DNA of 64,000 bases, taken from the NCBI GenBank assembly GCA_032173965.1, contig CM063283.1, positions 80,044,743 through 80,108,742 of the forward strand, written 5' to 3'. Each line of letters begins with the position of its first letter. The stretch's first letter is position 1. The DNA comes from Sitta carolinensis (Eukaryota > Chordata > Aves > Passeriformes > Sittidae). The notes beneath the pieces were generated by a model that did no database searches, was not told the origin of the DNA, and saw only the letters and a list, made by a program, of their open reading frames with translations. Both the position numbers and the translations under genes were made by a program. Below, in pieces: positions 62,582 to 64,000 of the stretch.

Positions 62582-64000
62582 CCCTAACTCTGAGAATCAC
62601 AAAACTTCCTCCAGGTGGGAATGTGACCAAAATAAAAGAGTTCATTTTATTGTTAAGAGTTCTCATTAAAAAAAACCCACAGACAGACAAATAAACAACT
62701 CCTATTTCTTAGACAATCAGATTTAAGAAATTTCCCCAAGTCATATTCAAGGAGAGTCATGGAATCCCATGAAAAATAATCAGAGAGTATTGAGGAGGAG
62801 CAAGTTGTGGCTACGAAAGAAGGGACACCAAAAGGGACAGAATCTGAAGCTGTTACCATATCCACAATATAGAAACTGACTGATATCTTCTGAGATGAAG
62901 GTAGTGGTATAGGATTTTGTGGAAAACTGTTCAATTCTGAAAACCAAAGAAACAAATTAATTATATCCACAGCTGCCTAAGACGGGCTCTGCTGACTTTG
63001 TTTAAAGAATAAAAAAATATATTTTTCATGAGCATATTGAGAATATATAGGCTCTTAATTCAGTGGAGAAAAATGGATCTTGGTGCGAGTCTTCTATAAT
63101 GACTTTATTTCACTGGCTACTTCACAGAAAATCAACTTCAATGTACCTCAAAGGTTGCTAAAGGAGAAGAATTCGAGACAATCATATCAGCAATTTTTTC
63201 ATTTCCTTCAAGCAAAATGAACGAGTGAACAGAAGATTCTGCAAATAACCTGCTGATAAAGTGAAGGGATGAAAGAAACAGATGCTCATTTTGTTGAACA
63301 TTGTTTACTTCTATGTAAGAAGTGAGGGTTACACTGTTTGAACGCCAATAGAAGAAAAATCAAGATTAAATATCTGCAGACATATATAACACCTGTGTTA
63401 TTTGTGGTAGGAGAACGCAGGAATTTTACAAGAAATTCAAAGTGCTTAATTCAATGGAGTAGAATATTGCATCTTTTAGTGAAAGAAACATCAGCAATTA
63501 AAAAAAAATAGTGGCTACAGAGCTTCTAGGGTGCATAAGTACAGAGTACTTATGACAGTTTTATTTATACAGATAGATAAAGCTCTGAATGGTTGATACA
63601 ATATTAAGACATTGTCCTTTAAAGCTAAAAGTTTTGTTGTTATAAAAAAAAAAAAAATCTGCCATTTGATATGACATTAGATCATTTCTGCTTTCTTCCC
63701 TTTTATATTTTATTTTCTTGTGTCACTTTGCCTTTTACTGTTATCCACAAGGATTCCCATTCTGCCTGCTTTTCACTGCTTTTTTGTTCCTCAACATCCT
63801 CCCTCCAGGTTTGTTTTCTGAATCAAATCTCACAGTAAACACATTTATTGAAAGAAAATAAATTTGAGGCAGGAGGAAGGAATCTACTTTTCTGTGTAAG
63901 ATACTGAAGGAAATGCATAAGAATGAATTTCCAAGATATATAAATAGGATTAGTGATGTGTTATGGATTGTTGTTATTTAAGTATCCTTGCAGCCCTCTT
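62401..64000. other. Intergenic DNA at the right edge
   Basis: AT-rich non-coding sequence with a 46-T run near its left end. No gene, RNA or interspersed repeat is recognised. Confidence 0.6.
62536..62581 (+). repeat. Poly(T) tract, 46 nt
   Basis: Forty-six uninterrupted T, the longest homopolymer in the window. It equals a poly(A) tail on the minus strand, but the adjoining minus-strand sequence is not a recognised retroposed gene. Confidence 0.95.

Overview
This window is vertebrate nuclear DNA, most likely from a bird (Aves). Two sauropsid hallmarks support this: three CR1-type LINE fragments, one of which keeps the family's 8-bp tandem tail, and a compact arrangement of two recognisable genes in the order seen on human chromosome 13q33 (ARGLU1 upstream of EFNB2 on the same strand). 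Both genes are on the minus strand. I see no prokaryotic or viral genes, tRNA, rRNA or CRISPR array. Almost all open reading frames outside the exons listed below look like chance or antisense frames.

Layout: positions 1-691 are the start of EFNB2 intron 1. EFNB2 coding exon 1 (signal peptide and first mature residues of ephrin-B2) lies at 692-819, and the rest of that gene is beyond the left edge. A large CpG-rich promoter region covers about 290-3150, with RBPJ/CSL-type sites and a strong minus-strand 5' splice site that may belong to an upstream noncoding exon. A second, separate GC-rich island lies at about 4380-5020. About 5.1-8.9 kb is non-coding.

ARGLU1 is complete. Four coding exons on the minus strand (17991-17636, 13668-13443, 11104-11021, 9777-9613) join in frame to give 276 residues. 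All splice sites are GT-AG. It has a CpG-island promoter with NF-Y, ZNF143 and YY1 motifs. Intron 2 contains a candidate 56/58-nt frame-shifting ('poison') exon, and its 5' end stays open in frame for 57 codons, which fits the known regulated intron retention and autoregulation of this gene.

From 18.4 kb to 64 kb the window is AT-rich intergenic DNA upstream of ARGLU1. I found no convincing protein-coding exon there. It holds CR1 fragments, long homopolymers, microsatellites, a CTCF-like site near 29.88 kb, motif-dense segments that may be conserved non-coding elements (38.5-40.0 kb and 58.4-58.7 kb), and one isolated CpG-rich patch at 62.1-62.4 kb that could be a promoter of an unannotated transcript.

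Functionally, ephrin-B2 is a membrane ligand for Eph receptors (arterial identity, axon guidance). ARGLU1 is a nuclear splicing and transcription cofactor. They are neighbours, not a pathway. The desert upstream of ARGLU1 may contain long-range enhancers for the developmental gene EFNB2. I saw no evidence of a wholly new biological system; the most interesting items are the regulatory and splicing features of ARGLU1 and EFNB2.
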